A DNA stretch of 64,000 nt from Ferribacterium limneticum. GTDB taxonomy: Bacteria > Pseudomonadota > Gammaproteobacteria > Burkholderiales > Rhodocyclaceae. This document shows positions 1 to 9,790 of the stretch, one piece after another (the stretch's first letter is position 1; each line of letters begins with the position of its first letter). The position numbers were made by a program, and so were the translations under genes. The notes under the pieces are model-generated. The model was not told the origin of the DNA. It did no database searches and saw nothing but the letters and a program-made list of their open reading frames with translations. The DNA lies in contig NZ_CP075191.1 in assembly GCF_020510625.1 (NCBI RefSeq), positions 2,146,001 through 2,210,000 on the forward strand. The letters are read 5' to 3'.

Positions 1-1
1 G

Positions 2-235
2 AAGATTTTCGACTACGGGCGCAGCAAGGTGGGCACCGGCCCCTATGCATTCAAGAAAAACTGGGGCTTCGAACCACAGCCGCTGTCTTATGAGTATTGC
101 CTGTACAAGCGCAACGATATTCCTCAGAACAACCCCAGCAATGCCAAGTACAAGTTGTTCATCGCAGCCTGGCGACGACTGCCCATCGGTCTCGCCAACC
201 GGCTTGGCCCATACATCGTGCGCAACTTGGGCTGA
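2..235 (+). CDS. FemAB-like XrtA/PEP-CTERM-associated protein, C-terminal part
   Basis: Only the last 77 residues are in the window; the frame is open to the left edge. The segment FDYGRSKVGTGPYAFKKNWG followed by FEPQPLSYEY resembles the C-terminal GNAT/FemAB fold of the FemAB family protein that accompanies exosortase A loci (TIGR03019 type); the family assignment is from memory of these motifs. An internal GTG at 29 could be taken for a start but homology continues upstream of it. It ends 6 bp before the next glycosyltransferase gene, so it is probably the upstream member of the same operon. FemAB-type enzymes transfer aminoacyl or acyl groups; the substrate here is unknown. Confidence 0.75.
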   Translation, partial: KIFDYGRSKVGTGPYAFKKNWGFEPQPLSYEYCLYKRNDIPQNNPSNAKYKLFIAAWRRLPIGLANRLGPYIVRNLG

Positions 236-241
236 GATCGA

Positions 242-1462
242 ATGGCCAATATTCTCTATCTGGTTCACCGACTGCCTTATCCTCCGAACAAGGGCGACAA
301 GGTGCGTTCATACCATCTGCTCAAACACTTGGCCAAAGAGCACAACGTGTATCTCGGCACGTTCATTGATGATCCGGAAGATGAAGTTCACATTGAAACT
401 GTGCGCAATCTGTGTACCGATCTGCATGTCGCTCGCCTTGAGCCGCGTTTCGCCAAAATTCGCAGCCTCAATGGTCTCCTCGCCGGAGAACCATTGACCC
501 TTCGTTATTACCGCGATGCAGGCCTGCAGGCGTGGGTGGACAACACTTTCAAGTATCACAAGATCGATGCCGTCGTAATCTTCAGTTCGGCCATGGCGCA
601 ATACATTGAGGATAAGCGCCGGGTTCCGGTACTGATCGATTTCGTCGACGTCGATTCGGCCAAATGGACGCAATATGCCGACAAACATCGCTGGCCCATG
701 TCCTGGATCTATCGCCGTGAAGGCAAGTTGCTGCTTGCCTACGAACGCCTGATGGCAAACCTGGCGACCCGCTCCTTTTTTGTCACTGAGGCCGAGGTAG
801 TGCTGTTCACGCGCTTGGCCCCGGAATGCCGGGTCCGTATCGATGCGATGTGCAATGGTGTCGATGCCGAGTTTTTCTCGCCAGATGTTGGACGAGAGAA
901 TCCGTTTGGCGCCAACGAAACCTCCATCGTCTTTACCGGCGCAATGGACTATTGGCCGAACATCGATGCCGCCACCTGGTTCGTGAACGAAATACTGCCA
1001 AGCCTTAGGCAGCAGCGCCCTGAAATTCGCTTCTATATCGTTGGCCGTAGCCCAACGCCGGAAGTACTTGCACTGGCAGATGAACACGTCGTTGTTACCG
1101 GCACTGTGCCGGATGTTCGTCCCTATCTGCAGTACGCAGCTGTCGTCGTCGCACCGCTCCGTGTCGCCCGAGGCATTCAAAACAAGATTCTGGAAGCCAT
1201 GGCCATGGAGCGCCCCGTTATTGCCACGACGGAATGTGCCGCTGCCGTCGATGCCAAAATCGATGCAGAATTGCTCGCGGCGGCCACTGCCGGGGAGTTC
1301 ATTGCCCAAATCAACCGGCAACTGACCAACCCGGAAAACGCAACTACCATTGGTCAGGCCGCGCGTGCGCGGGTTGTTGCACGATACAGTTGGGATGCAC
1401 ACCTGAGCGGCATTGATCCCTATCTCAATTTTGCTGAACAACCAGAACCGTCATGCCCCTAG
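242..1462 (+). CDS. XrtA/PEP-CTERM-associated glycosyltransferase (TIGR03087 type)
   Basis: A 406-residue GT-B fold glycosyltransferase. The N-terminus MANILYLVHRLPYPPNKGDK and the C-terminal donor-binding half (FTGAMDYWPNID, then ARGIQNKILEAMAMERPVIA) fit the TIGR03087 sugar transferases that occur next to exosortase A. It should add a sugar from a nucleotide donor to the lipid-linked repeat unit at the cytoplasmic face. The start at 242 is preceded by the end of the FemAB-like gene; the stop overlaps the start of xrtA by 10 bp, which implies translational coupling. The actual sugar is not predictable. A second gene with the same domain plan lies at 12649. Confidence 0.85.
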   Translation: MANILYLVHRLPYPPNKGDKVRSYHLLKHLAKEHNVYLGTFIDDPEDEVHIETVRNLCTDLHVARLEPRFAKIRSLNGLLAGEPLTLRYYRDAGLQAWVDNTFKYHKIDAVVIFSSAMAQYIEDKRRVPVLIDFVDVDSAKWTQYADKHRWPMSWIYRREGKLLLAYERLMANLATRSFFVTEAEVVLFTRLAPECRVRIDAMCNGVDAEFFSPDVGRENPFGANETSIVFTGAMDYWPNIDAATWFVNEILPSLRQQRPEIRFYIVGRSPTPEVLALADEHVVVTGTVPDVRPYLQYAAVVVAPLRVARGIQNKILEAMAMERPVIATTECAAAVDAKIDAELLAAATAGEFIAQINRQLTNPENATTIGQAARARVVARYSWDAHLSGIDPYLNFAEQPEPSCP

Positions 1463-2970
1463 CCACCAGACTCCCCACCGCCTGGCAGCGCACATTGCCG
1501 CTACTGCTGGCACTGATCGGCTGGATTCTCTTCTGGTATTGGGAAACCTTGTCAGCGATGGTCGGTATCTGGGAACGTTCCGACACTTACGCACATGCCT
1601 TTATCGTGCCGCCGATCGCCCTCTGGCTGATCTGGCGCAAGCGTGATGAACTGCTTGCCCTCCAGCCCAATGCCTCCGGCTGGCTAGCTATCCCGCTGGC
1701 TGTGGCAACTTTCCTTTGGCTCCTGGGCCAATTGACGGCGGTCAACGCGCTGACTCAATTTGCACTGGTCGTTACGCTGATTCTCGCCATCATGTCCCTG
1801 TTGGGTCTGAAGATCAGCCGCCACATCGCCTTTCCGCTGTTCTTCCTCCTCTTCTCGGTTCCGATCGGTGATTTCATGATGCCGAAATTGATGGACTGGA
1901 CTGCTGCGTTCACGGTCACGGCGCTCCGCGCAACCGGCATTCCTGTTTACCAGGAAGGAAATCAATTCGTTATTCCATCCGGCAATTGGTCAGTAGTTGA
2001 AGCATGCAGCGGCATCCGCTACATCATCGCCTCAGTAACGGTCGGCACCCTTTTCGCCTATCTCAACTTTGTCAGCTTGCGCCGACGCTTGCTCTTCATC
2101 CTGGTATCAATACTGGTTCCAGTGGTCGCCAACTGGCTGCGCGCCTACATGATCGTCATGCTCGGCCACTTTTCCGGGAACAAGCTTGCCGTCGGCGTTG
2201 ATCACCTGATCTACGGATGGGTATTCTTTGGCGTAGTGATGATGGCAATGTTCATGATTGGCGCAAGATGGGCCGAGGAACCTGCCTCCTCTCATCCGGC
2301 CCCTTGGACGGTGACTTCCACAGGCAAATCAGGCTGGCTCGCCAGCCTGATCATCGCACTCGTTGCGGCAGCCGGACCGCTTGCATTTACCGCCATTGAC
2401 CAGTTGGACAAGGCAAATGAACCACGACTTGCGCCGCTCACGCTATCGGATGGTTGGCAGGAACACCCGCCATTCGCCAGTTGGCACCCAGCCTTCGATG
2501 CCCCGCCCGCGAAATTTCAGGCGGCGTTCAGTAAAGACAATAAATTTGTTGGCTTATACGTAGCCTATTACCGGAATCAGGACTATCAGCGCAAGCTGGT
2601 GACTTCGACCAATACGCTGGTCACAACCAACGATTCTGTGTGGTCAGTTATCTCCCGCGACACGGCGAGTACAAGCATCGATGGCCTCCCCGCGGTGGTC
2701 CGTACTGCCCAGCTGCTCGGGAGAGACACGACCCCACCTACCAATCTCATTGTCTGGCAGTGGTACTGGATCAACGGCAAGCTCGTCACGTCCGATGCCG
2801 AGGCAAAGATCCAAACCGCATTGTCCCGCCTTCGTGGTGCCGGCGATGATTCGGCCGTCATCATGATTTACGCACCGAGCGATTCGGCAACCGATACGCT
2901 ACCTGTTTTTTCTGCCCAGGCCGCAGGAGCAATCAACCAATGGCTCACCACGACGCGTGACGCTCGATGA
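1453..2970 (+). CDS. xrtA: Exosortase A with fused EpsI domain
   Basis: A 505-residue polytopic membrane protein, the transpeptidase-like enzyme thought to cleave PEP-CTERM sorting signals and anchor or release the exported proteins. The catalytic triad is visible: Cys185 in VVEACSGIRY, Arg230 in VANWLRAY and His251 in VDHLIYGW. Residues 1 to about 275 carry roughly eight membrane segments; residues from about 295 to 505 form a periplasmic EpsI-type domain (LSDGWQEHPPFASWHPAF, YYRNQDYQRKLVTSTN). The fusion with EpsI is typical of exosortase A. The start overlaps the preceding glycosyltransferase, and the stop shares ATGA with the next gene. No protein with a PEP-CTERM tail is encoded inside this window, so its substrates lie elsewhere. 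Confidence 0.93.
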   Translation: MPLATRLPTAWQRTLPLLLALIGWILFWYWETLSAMVGIWERSDTYAHAFIVPPIALWLIWRKRDELLALQPNASGWLAIPLAVATFLWLLGQLTAVNALTQFALVVTLILAIMSLLGLKISRHIAFPLFFLLFSVPIGDFMMPKLMDWTAAFTVTALRATGIPVYQEGNQFVIPSGNWSVVEACSGIRYIIASVTVGTLFAYLNFVSLRRRLLFILVSILVPVVANWLRAYMIVMLGHFSGNKLAVGVDHLIYGWVFFGVVMMAMFMIGARWAEEPASSHPAPWTVTSTGKSGWLASLIIALVAAAGPLAFTAIDQLDKANEPRLAPLTLSDGWQEHPPFASWHPAFDAPPAKFQAAFSKDNKFVGLYVAYYRNQDYQRKLVTSTNTLVTTNDSVWSVISRDTASTSIDGLPAVVRTAQLLGRDTTPPTNLIVWQWYWINGKLVTSDAEAKIQTALSRLRGAGDDSAVIMIYAPSDSATDTLPVFSAQAAGAINQWLTTTRDAR

Positions 2971-4130
2971 ACAACGATCCACGCCCGCTCATCGCACATG
3001 TCGTCTACCGTTTTGACACGGGCGGGCTGGAAAATGGCGTAGTCAATTTGATCAACCACATGCCAGCAGATCGATACCGGCATGCAGTCATAGCGCTGAC
3101 TGAAGTCACTGATTTCCGTGAGCGCATCGAGCGTGACGACGTTCAGTTTTTCTCATTACGTAAGCCACCCGGTCAAACCTTCTGGATTTTCCCGCAGCTG
3201 TTTCGCCTCTTTCGCCAATTACGTCCGGCCATTGTCCACAGCCGCAACCTGGCGGCACTCGAAACCCAGTTGCCGGCCTGGCTAGCGGGCGTTCCTGTAC
3301 GTATTCACGGCGAACACGGCCGTGACGTAGGCGATCTGGATGGCAGCAATGTCGCCTATCAACGTATCCGCCGCTTTTACCGCCCCTTCGTGACTTTTTA
3401 CCTCGCCCTGTCCCGTGACCTCGCGCAATATCTAAACGGTATTATTCACATCCCGGAAAACAAGATGCTGCAGGTCTACAATGGTGTCGACACTGAACGC
3501 TTCAAGCCCTCGCGAGATCGCACACCGATTTTGGGCTACCCGTTTTCTGCCGATGAACACTGGGTAATCGGTACCGTAGGGCGCATGCAAACGGTCAAGG
3601 ATCAGGTGACGCTGGCCAAAGCTTTTGCTAGAGCGGTCGAACTTGTGCCAGAACTTCAGTCCCGCATCCGCCTGGCAATCGTAGGAGATGGCCCGCTTAA
3701 ACCAGAGTGCCTGCAGATACTGGATGGAGCGGGCATTGGGCACCTGGCCTGGTTGCCAGGTGAGCGCACCGATATCCCCGAAATCATGCAAGCCCTTGAT
3801 TGCTTCGTTCTGCCTTCGCTGGCCGAAGGCATTTCAAATACCATCCTCGAAGCGATGGCCTCGGGGTTACCAGTGATCGCTACCGACGTTGGGGGCAATG
3901 CCGACTTGGTGGATTCCGGCATTACCGGGGAGATCATTCCTCCGGCAGACTGCGAAACCATGGCTCGAAGCATCGTACGCTATGCGAGCGATCCTGATGC
4001 CTCCAACGCTGTTGGTTGTGCAGGACGCCAACGCGTCGAGCAGAAATTCAGCCTGAACGCCATGGTTGCTGCCTACCAAGGCATCTACGATCAATTAATG
4101 CACCGTAGCGGTGCGCTTTCCCAGCACTGA
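2967..4130 (+). CDS. XrtA/PEP-CTERM-associated glycosyltransferase (TIGR03088 type)
   Basis: A 387-residue GT4-family glycosyltransferase. Visible marks are the N-terminal acceptor-binding motif VVYRFDTGGLENGVVNLINH (Gly-rich turn), VGRMQTVKDQ at the start of the donor domain and the E-x7-E type segment SLAEGISNTILEAMASGLPV. These features match the TIGR03088 transferase found directly after xrtA in many exopolysaccharide loci. It acts at the cytosolic membrane face on a lipid-linked glycan. Start chosen at 2967 because it overlaps the xrtA stop by 4 bp (ATGA). The donor and linkage cannot be read from sequence. Confidence 0.87.
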   Translation: MNNDPRPLIAHVVYRFDTGGLENGVVNLINHMPADRYRHAVIALTEVTDFRERIERDDVQFFSLRKPPGQTFWIFPQLFRLFRQLRPAIVHSRNLAALETQLPAWLAGVPVRIHGEHGRDVGDLDGSNVAYQRIRRFYRPFVTFYLALSRDLAQYLNGIIHIPENKMLQVYNGVDTERFKPSRDRTPILGYPFSADEHWVIGTVGRMQTVKDQVTLAKAFARAVELVPELQSRIRLAIVGDGPLKPECLQILDGAGIGHLAWLPGERTDIPEIMQALDCFVLPSLAEGISNTILEAMASGLPVIATDVGGNADLVDSGITGEIIPPADCETMARSIVRYASDPDASNAVGCAGRQRVEQKFSLNAMVAAYQGIYDQLMHRSGALSQH

Positions 4131-4141
4131 CAGGACACAGC

Positions 4142-6049
4142 ATGTGCGGCATCACCGGCATTTTCGACACCAGAGGCAAACGCGACATCGATCGTGCGGT
4201 ACTGCGCCGCATGAACGAATCGCAGTTTCATCGCGGCCCCGATGAAGGTGGAATCCACATCGAACCTGGCGTTGGTCTCGGCCACCGCCGCCTGTCGATC
4301 ATTGACCTGTCCACCGGCCAGCAGCCGCTCTATAACGAGGACAAAAGCGTCTGCGTGGTTTTCAATGGCGAAATCTACAACTATCAGGAACTCATTCCCG
4401 AACTGCAGGCTCTCGGCCACGTTTTCCATACCCGTAGCGACACCGAAGTCATTGTCCACGCCTGGGAAGCCTGGGGCGAGGGCTGTGTCGACCGCTTCCG
4501 CGGCATGTTCGCCTTCGCGCTGTGGGACCGCAATCGCGAAACCCTGTTCCTCGCCCGCGACCGCCTCGGCGTCAAACCGCTTTTCTATGCCCTGCTCGAC
4601 GATGGCAGCTTCTTGTTTGGTTCCGAACTGAAATCGCTACTGGCCCATGGCGGCCTCAAGCGTGAGATCGATCCCTGTGCCGTCGAGGAATACTTTGCCC
4701 TCGGCTACGTCGCCGAGCCGCGCGCCATCTTCAAGCAGGCTAGGAAGCTACCTCCGGCCTGCACCCTACTCTTGCGTCGCGGCCAACCGGTCGGCCAGCC
4801 GCGTGAATACTGGGACGTCCGCTTCACGCTCGACAATCCGATCAGCGATGCCGATGCACAGGCCGAACTGACACACCGCCTGGAAGAGTCGATCAAGCTC
4901 CGCATGATCTCGGAAGTACCGCTCGGCGCCTTCCTCTCCGGCGGTGTCGACTCCAGCGCCGTGGTTGCCATGATGGCCGGCCTCTCGGCCAATCCGGTCA
5001 ACACCTGCTCGATCGGTTTCTCCGATCCGGCCTTCAACGAGTCCGAATTCGCCAAAATGGTGGCCGACCGCTACCACACCAACCACCATCTCGATGTAGT
5101 GGAAAGCGATGACTTCGACCTCATCGACACGCTCGCCCGGCTTTACGACGAACCCTACGCCGACAGCTCGGCCATCCCCACCTACCGGGTCTGCCAGCTG
5201 GCCCGCAAGCACGTCACGGTCGCCCTTTCCGGCGATGGCGGCGATGAAAGTTTCGGCGGCTATCGCCGCTACAAGCTGCACCTGATGGAAGAGAAAATGC
5301 GCTCGGCCTTGCCCCTCGGCCTGCGCCGGCCACTGTTCGGCACGCTGGGCAAGCTTTACCCAAAAGCCGATTGGGCACCGCGCGTCTTCCGCGCCAAGAC
5401 AACCTTTGAAGGAATCGCCCGGACATCGGTGGAGGGCTACTTTCATTCCGTTTCCATCCTGCGCGCCCCGATGCGCCGACAGTTATTCAGCGACAAATTC
5501 AAATTCGCCCTAGGCGGTTACGATGCCCAACAGATATTCCAACGCCACGCTAGCAAAGCGAATACCGATGACCCGCTCGCTCTGATCCAGTATCTCGATC
5601 TAAAAACCTACCTAGTCGGCGACATCAACACCAAGGTCGATCGTGCCAGCATGGCCCACTCGCTGGAAGTCCGCGAGCCGCTGATGGATCACAAACTGGT
5701 CGAATGGCTTGCGACGCTGCGCTCATCGGAAAAGATCCGCGGCCAAGAGGGAAAATACATTCTCAAGAAATCGATGGAATCCTATCTCCCGAACGACGTA
5801 CTCTACCGGCCCAAAATGGGCTTCTCGGTACCGCTCGCCCGCTGGTTCCGTGGCCCGCTTAAGCAACGTGTCCAGGATGCCATTCTCGGCTCGCGTCTGG
5901 CTGACACCGGCTGGTTCAACCGTGGCTATCTGCAGCAACTGGTCACCGATCACAACAACGGTACCCGGGATTACAGCGCTTCGATCTGGACTTTGTTGAT
6001 GTTCGAAGCTTTCCTGCGCAACGTCATGGAGCCGGAGTTACAGGCATGA
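4142..6049 (+). CDS. Exosortase A-associated amidotransferase 1 (AsnB family)
   Basis: A 635-residue asparagine-synthetase-type amidotransferase. The sequence begins MCGITGIFDT, giving the Cys2 nucleophile of a class II glutaminase domain (residues 2 to about 200), followed by the ATP-pyrophosphatase domain with the P-loop SGGVDS at 266-271 and GDGGDESFGGY further on. It should release ammonia from glutamine and amidate a carboxylate after adenylation. In exosortase A loci this protein (TIGR03108) is thought to amidate a uronic acid or other carboxylate in the polymer, but this is inference. An AGGA sequence lies just upstream of 4142. It is the only one of three AsnB-like proteins in the window that keeps Cys2. 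Confidence 0.9.
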   Translation: MCGITGIFDTRGKRDIDRAVLRRMNESQFHRGPDEGGIHIEPGVGLGHRRLSIIDLSTGQQPLYNEDKSVCVVFNGEIYNYQELIPELQALGHVFHTRSDTEVIVHAWEAWGEGCVDRFRGMFAFALWDRNRETLFLARDRLGVKPLFYALLDDGSFLFGSELKSLLAHGGLKREIDPCAVEEYFALGYVAEPRAIFKQARKLPPACTLLLRRGQPVGQPREYWDVRFTLDNPISDADAQAELTHRLEESIKLRMISEVPLGAFLSGGVDSSAVVAMMAGLSANPVNTCSIGFSDPAFNESEFAKMVADRYHTNHHLDVVESDDFDLIDTLARLYDEPYADSSAIPTYRVCQLARKHVTVALSGDGGDESFGGYRRYKLHLMEEKMRSALPLGLRRPLFGTLGKLYPKADWAPRVFRAKTTFEGIARTSVEGYFHSVSILRAPMRRQLFSDKFKFALGGYDAQQIFQRHASKANTDDPLALIQYLDLKTYLVGDINTKVDRASMAHSLEVREPLMDHKLVEWLATLRSSEKIRGQEGKYILKKSMESYLPNDVLYRPKMGFSVPLARWFRGPLKQRVQDAILGSRLADTGWFNRGYLQQLVTDHNNGTRDYSASIWTLLMFEAFLRNVMEPELQA

Positions 6050-7263
6050 CCCGCACGCTGCACATTCTCGACCACTCGATCCCGCTCCATAGTGGCTATA
6101 CTTTCCGTACGGCCGCCCTGCTCCGTGAACAGCGCGCCCTAGGGTGGCAAACCTTCCATGTCACTTCACCCAAGCAAGGTGCCAGCAACGCAGCCATCGA
6201 AGAAGTAGACGGCCTGCAGTTTTATCGTACCCCGCTGCCCACCGGCATCACGTCCAGACTACCGGTCATCAAGGAATTCGCCTTGATGCAGCAGTTGGAG
6301 AAGCGTATCGAAGAAGTCGCTCGCGAAATTCGTCCGGACATCATCCACGCCCACTCCCCGGTACTCAATGCCTTTCCCGCCATCAAGGTGGCCCGCAAAC
6401 TAGGCATTCCGGTCGTCTACGAAATCCGCGCCTTCTGGGAAGATGCCGCGGTCGATCATGGCAGCACCCACGAAGGCAGCCTGCGCTATCAGGCCACACG
6501 CGCCTTGGAAACTCACGCCATTCGGCAGGTCGACCATGTATTCACAATTTGCGAAGGTCTGCGGGCCGATATCGTGGCACGAGGCGTTCCTTCCGAAAAA
6601 GTGACCGTCATCCCTAATGCAGTCGACATCGAATCGTTCCAGCTGGCCAGCCCACCCGACCCGCAACTCCAGCTCCAATGGGGGCTGAACGAAAAAACAG
6701 TGATCGGTTTTATCGGCTCCTTCTATGCCTACGAAGGACTCGACCTATTGCTCAACAGCTTCCCGATGATCCTGGAAACGGCCCCCGAAACCTGTCTTCT
6801 GCTGGTTGGCGGGGGGCCACAGGAAAACAATCTGAAACAACAAGCCAAGGCCTTGGGCATATCCGACAAGGTCATATTCACGGGCCGGGTACCGCACAAG
6901 GAAGTTAACCGCTATTACAATCTGATCGACGTCCTTGCATATCCCCGCCACTCGATGCGTTTGACTGAACTGGTGACGCCGCTCAAGCCGCTGGAAGCGA
7001 TGGCCCAAGGCAAACTCTTCGTTGCATCAGACGTCGGGGGACATCAGGAACTCATCACTGACCGCTACAACGGAATCCTGTTCAAAGCGGGTAATCCGGA
7101 AGCATTGGCAACCAGCATTCGGGAACTGATTTCCTCCCGCGGGCATTGGCCCCAACTTCACGCCAATGGCCGCCGTTTCGTCGAGGACGTTCGCAACTGG
7201 CGCAATAGCGTTGCCAACTATATCGCGCCGTACACCCGGCTACTTAACAAGAAGCCTCTTTGA
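6046..7263 (+). CDS. XrtA/PEP-CTERM-associated glycosyltransferase (TIGR04063 type)
   Basis: A 405-residue GT4-family glycosyltransferase. MTRTLHILDHSIPLHSGYTF at the N-terminus, HAHSPVLNAFPAIKVARKLG in the middle and the donor site ELVTPLKPLEAMAQGKLFVA are characteristic of the TIGR04063 transferase of exosortase A loci. The start overlaps the amidotransferase stop by 4 bp (ATGA), so the two are translated in a coupled way. It is expected to extend the lipid-linked oligosaccharide in the cytoplasm. Confidence 0.87.
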   Translation: MTRTLHILDHSIPLHSGYTFRTAALLREQRALGWQTFHVTSPKQGASNAAIEEVDGLQFYRTPLPTGITSRLPVIKEFALMQQLEKRIEEVAREIRPDIIHAHSPVLNAFPAIKVARKLGIPVVYEIRAFWEDAAVDHGSTHEGSLRYQATRALETHAIRQVDHVFTICEGLRADIVARGVPSEKVTVIPNAVDIESFQLASPPDPQLQLQWGLNEKTVIGFIGSFYAYEGLDLLLNSFPMILETAPETCLLLVGGGPQENNLKQQAKALGISDKVIFTGRVPHKEVNRYYNLIDVLAYPRHSMRLTELVTPLKPLEAMAQGKLFVASDVGGHQELITDRYNGILFKAGNPEALATSIRELISSRGHWPQLHANGRRFVEDVRNWRNSVANYIAPYTRLLNKKPL

Positions 7264-7300
7264 TCTTCGGAGCCCGAAACGCCCATCTCGACGACTTCTA

Positions 7301-8518
7301 ATGGCTCGCCCGATCAAGACCCTTCTATTTTCTTCACTGTACCCAAGCTCCGTACGCCCGGGACACGGTATCTTTGTAGAAACCCGATTACGCGAGCTGC
7401 TGAAAACGGGCGAAGTCGAAACTCAGGTGGTCGCTCCGGTGCCCTGGTTTCCCTTCTCCAGCAAGCGCTTCGGTGAATACGGACGCTTTTCCGCCACCCC
7501 GAAATCAGAACATTGGAATGGTGTCAGCGTCCACCATCCTCGTTATTACCTTCTGCCCAAAATTGGCATGAACTTGGCTCCGCAGGCACTCGCCAATGGC
7601 GCTCTACCGACCATACGCAAACTTATCGCCAATGGCTTTGACTTCGATCTGATCGATGCCCACTACTATTATCCCGATGGCGTTGCCGCCGGCATCATTG
7701 CCCGAAAAATTGGCAAGCCTTTTATCGTGACTGCACGAGGCACCGATCTCAATCTGATTCCGAACTATAGCGAACCCCGCAGACGTATTCTGGAAACGGC
7801 GTCACTGGCTGATGCCTCGATAGGGGTCTGCAATGCACTGATGGAAAAGCTTTCCAGCCTGGGAGCAGCGCCCGAAAAACTGGAGGTATTCCGCAACGGG
7901 GTAGACCTTGAGCGCTTTCGCCCGGAGCCAAAGGAAGAAGCGCGTGGCCGCTTAGGCTTAACTGCTCGCCAGATCATCCTTTCAGTCGGTAATTTGGTTG
8001 AACTTAAGGGTCACGATATCGCCATTTCAGCAATGACTAAGCTCCCTACCGATACAACACTGGTTATCGTCGGACAAGGTCCACTCGAGTCCGAACTGAA
8101 AGGTCTCGCCGAGCGTCTGAAGGTTAACGACCGCGTCGTTTTCGCGGGCCCAATACCCAACACTGACCTACGCTGGTGGTACAGCGCCGCAGATGTGCTG
8201 GTACTTTGCTCCAGCAGGGAGGGTTGGGCCAACGTCTTGCTCGAATCCATGGCCTGTGGAACACCGGTTGTTTCAACTTCAGTCGGAGGAACTCCAGAAA
8301 TTGTGACGAATCCGCAAGTTGGCCGTCTGATGCTCACCAGAGATTCAGCAACCCTCCTCAAGGAACTCCATGGCCTTATGGATAAGTTCCCTGACCGCGC
8401 AGCTGTTCGCCAATTCGCCGAGAAATACTCTTGGACCGAAACATCAGTCCGCCAAATCAAGCTATTTCGTCGCATCATAGCTATGCAATGCACTACCACA
8501 CAGCTGGAAAAAAACTAA
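7301..8518 (+). CDS. Glycosyltransferase, GT4 family
   Basis: A 405-residue transferase read from the ATG at 7301 (MARPIKTLLFSSLYPSSVRP). The frame is open upstream to 7166 but that extension lies inside the preceding gene and has no family similarity. The N-terminal motif RPGHGIFVETRLRELLKTGE and the donor-site region CSSREGWANVLLESMACGTP are typical of GT4 enzymes. Its stop (TAA 8516-8518) touches the next ATG directly. Sugar specificity unknown. Confidence 0.85.
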   Translation: MARPIKTLLFSSLYPSSVRPGHGIFVETRLRELLKTGEVETQVVAPVPWFPFSSKRFGEYGRFSATPKSEHWNGVSVHHPRYYLLPKIGMNLAPQALANGALPTIRKLIANGFDFDLIDAHYYYPDGVAAGIIARKIGKPFIVTARGTDLNLIPNYSEPRRRILETASLADASIGVCNALMEKLSSLGAAPEKLEVFRNGVDLERFRPEPKEEARGRLGLTARQIILSVGNLVELKGHDIAISAMTKLPTDTTLVIVGQGPLESELKGLAERLKVNDRVVFAGPIPNTDLRWWYSAADVLVLCSSREGWANVLLESMACGTPVVSTSVGGTPEIVTNPQVGRLMLTRDSATLLKELHGLMDKFPDRAAVRQFAEKYSWTETSVRQIKLFRRIIAMQCTTTQLEKN

Positions 8519-9790
8519 ATGCGTGATATTGCACTCATAACAATTTTTGTAGCACTCATTCCAGCGATACTGCGTCGCCCCTATATCGGCGCGCTCGCAT
8601 GGGCTTGGATTAGTCTTATGGCCCCGCACCGTCTTGCTTATGGAATTGCCTACTCTCTTCCGTTCGCAATGATGGTTGCAATTACCACTCTGATTGCCCT
8701 GACTTTTTCCTCCCAGCGCAAGCCATTTCCTGTTACCGGCTTCACTGTGCTGCTCTTGATATTTATCTGCTGGATGTCAATTACGACAATTACGGCAATG
8801 AATCCTGATAGTGACTCCGTCATCTACATGTGGAAACAAGTTCTCAAGTCACATCTTATGCTTATGGCCACACTCATGCTTATCCGTGGCCGAAAGCATA
8901 TTGAGTATTTGATCTGGGTGATATCTGTATCGATCGGTTATTACGGCGTCAAAGGTGGCTTCTTCACGATAATCATGGGAGGCGAATCTCGGGTTTGGGG
9001 GCCAGCTGAAACGTTCATCGAAGGAAATAATGAACTCGCACTTGCCCTCGTCACGCTTATCCCGTTGCTTTACTACCTGAAACAGATTTCAAATAACAAG
9101 TGGATAAAAATCGGCATGTGGGTCAGCATCGTTGCCTGCCTCTTTTCAGTACTTGGAAGCCACTCGCGTGGGGCGCTGATAGCGATCGTCGCCATGTCGG
9201 TTTTTTTCATACTCAAAAGTGACCGACGCTTACCATTAGCGATGGTAATGATCGCTACCGGTATTGTTGCAGCGATTTTCATGCCAGAATCATGGCACGC
9301 ACGCATGCACACGATCGAGACCTATCAGGATGATGGCTCAGCCCAAGCACGCCTGAACACCTGGGCGACCATATGGAATATGGCACTGGATCGCCCTTTG
9401 GTTGGCGCAGGTTTCCAGGTAGGCAGCGATCTGCTCTACAGTCTTTATTCACCCGGACCGTGGTCCAAATCGTTTGACGCCCATAGCATCTATTTCCAGG
9501 CATTGGGAGAACATGGCTTTCCGGGTCTCATCCTTTATCTTTCCATCGGGCTCCTCACTTGGGTAAAGGCCAGTAAGATTGCAAAGGAATATGCTACCGG
9601 TGCCGATGCGCAGTGGATTCCATTACTTATGCACATGATTCAGGTGAGCCTGCTTGGTTTCGCTGCAGGCGGAGCCTTCCTTGGACTTCTGCACTACGAC
9701 TTCCCTTATTTTCTAGCAGGCCTTGTAGTAATTGTTGAAGCCACCCAAAAGGAGAGCAAACTCATTTCCAACAGCGCCAACAATCCATGA
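8519..9790 (+). CDS. Wzy/O-antigen ligase-like protein, exosortase A-associated
   Basis: A 423-residue integral membrane protein with about ten hydrophobic segments and a long periplasmic loop between about residues 255 and 330 (ARMHTIETYQDDGSAQARLN, FDAHSIYFQALGEHG). This layout and the N-terminus (RRPYIGALAWAWISLMAPHR) match the putative O-glycosylation ligase of exosortase A systems (TIGR03097, Wzy_C superfamily). It should polymerise or transfer lipid-linked repeat units on the periplasmic side. Start directly abuts the previous stop (TAAATG). Confidence 0.88.
   Translation: MRDIALITIFVALIPAILRRPYIGALAWAWISLMAPHRLAYGIAYSLPFAMMVAITTLIALTFSSQRKPFPVTGFTVLLLIFICWMSITTITAMNPDSDSVIYMWKQVLKSHLMLMATLMLIRGRKHIEYLIWVISVSIGYYGVKGGFFTIIMGGESRVWGPAETFIEGNNELALALVTLIPLLYYLKQISNNKWIKIGMWVSIVACLFSVLGSHSRGALIAIVAMSVFFILKSDRRLPLAMVMIATGIVAAIFMPESWHARMHTIETYQDDGSAQARLNTWATIWNMALDRPLVGAGFQVGSDLLYSLYSPGPWSKSFDAHSIYFQALGEHGFPGLILYLSIGLLTWVKASKIAKEYATGADAQWIPLLMHMIQVSLLGFAAGGAFLGLLHYDFPYFLAGLVVIVEATQKESKLISNSANNP

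Noticed and set aside
308..1441. 377-codon minus-strand frame opposite the first glycosyltransferase
   Set aside because: Complete overlap with a clear gene on the other strand and no recognisable motif.
4766..5446. 226-codon minus-strand frame inside the amidotransferase gene
   Set aside because: Antisense shadow of a well-supported gene; the translation shows no domain.
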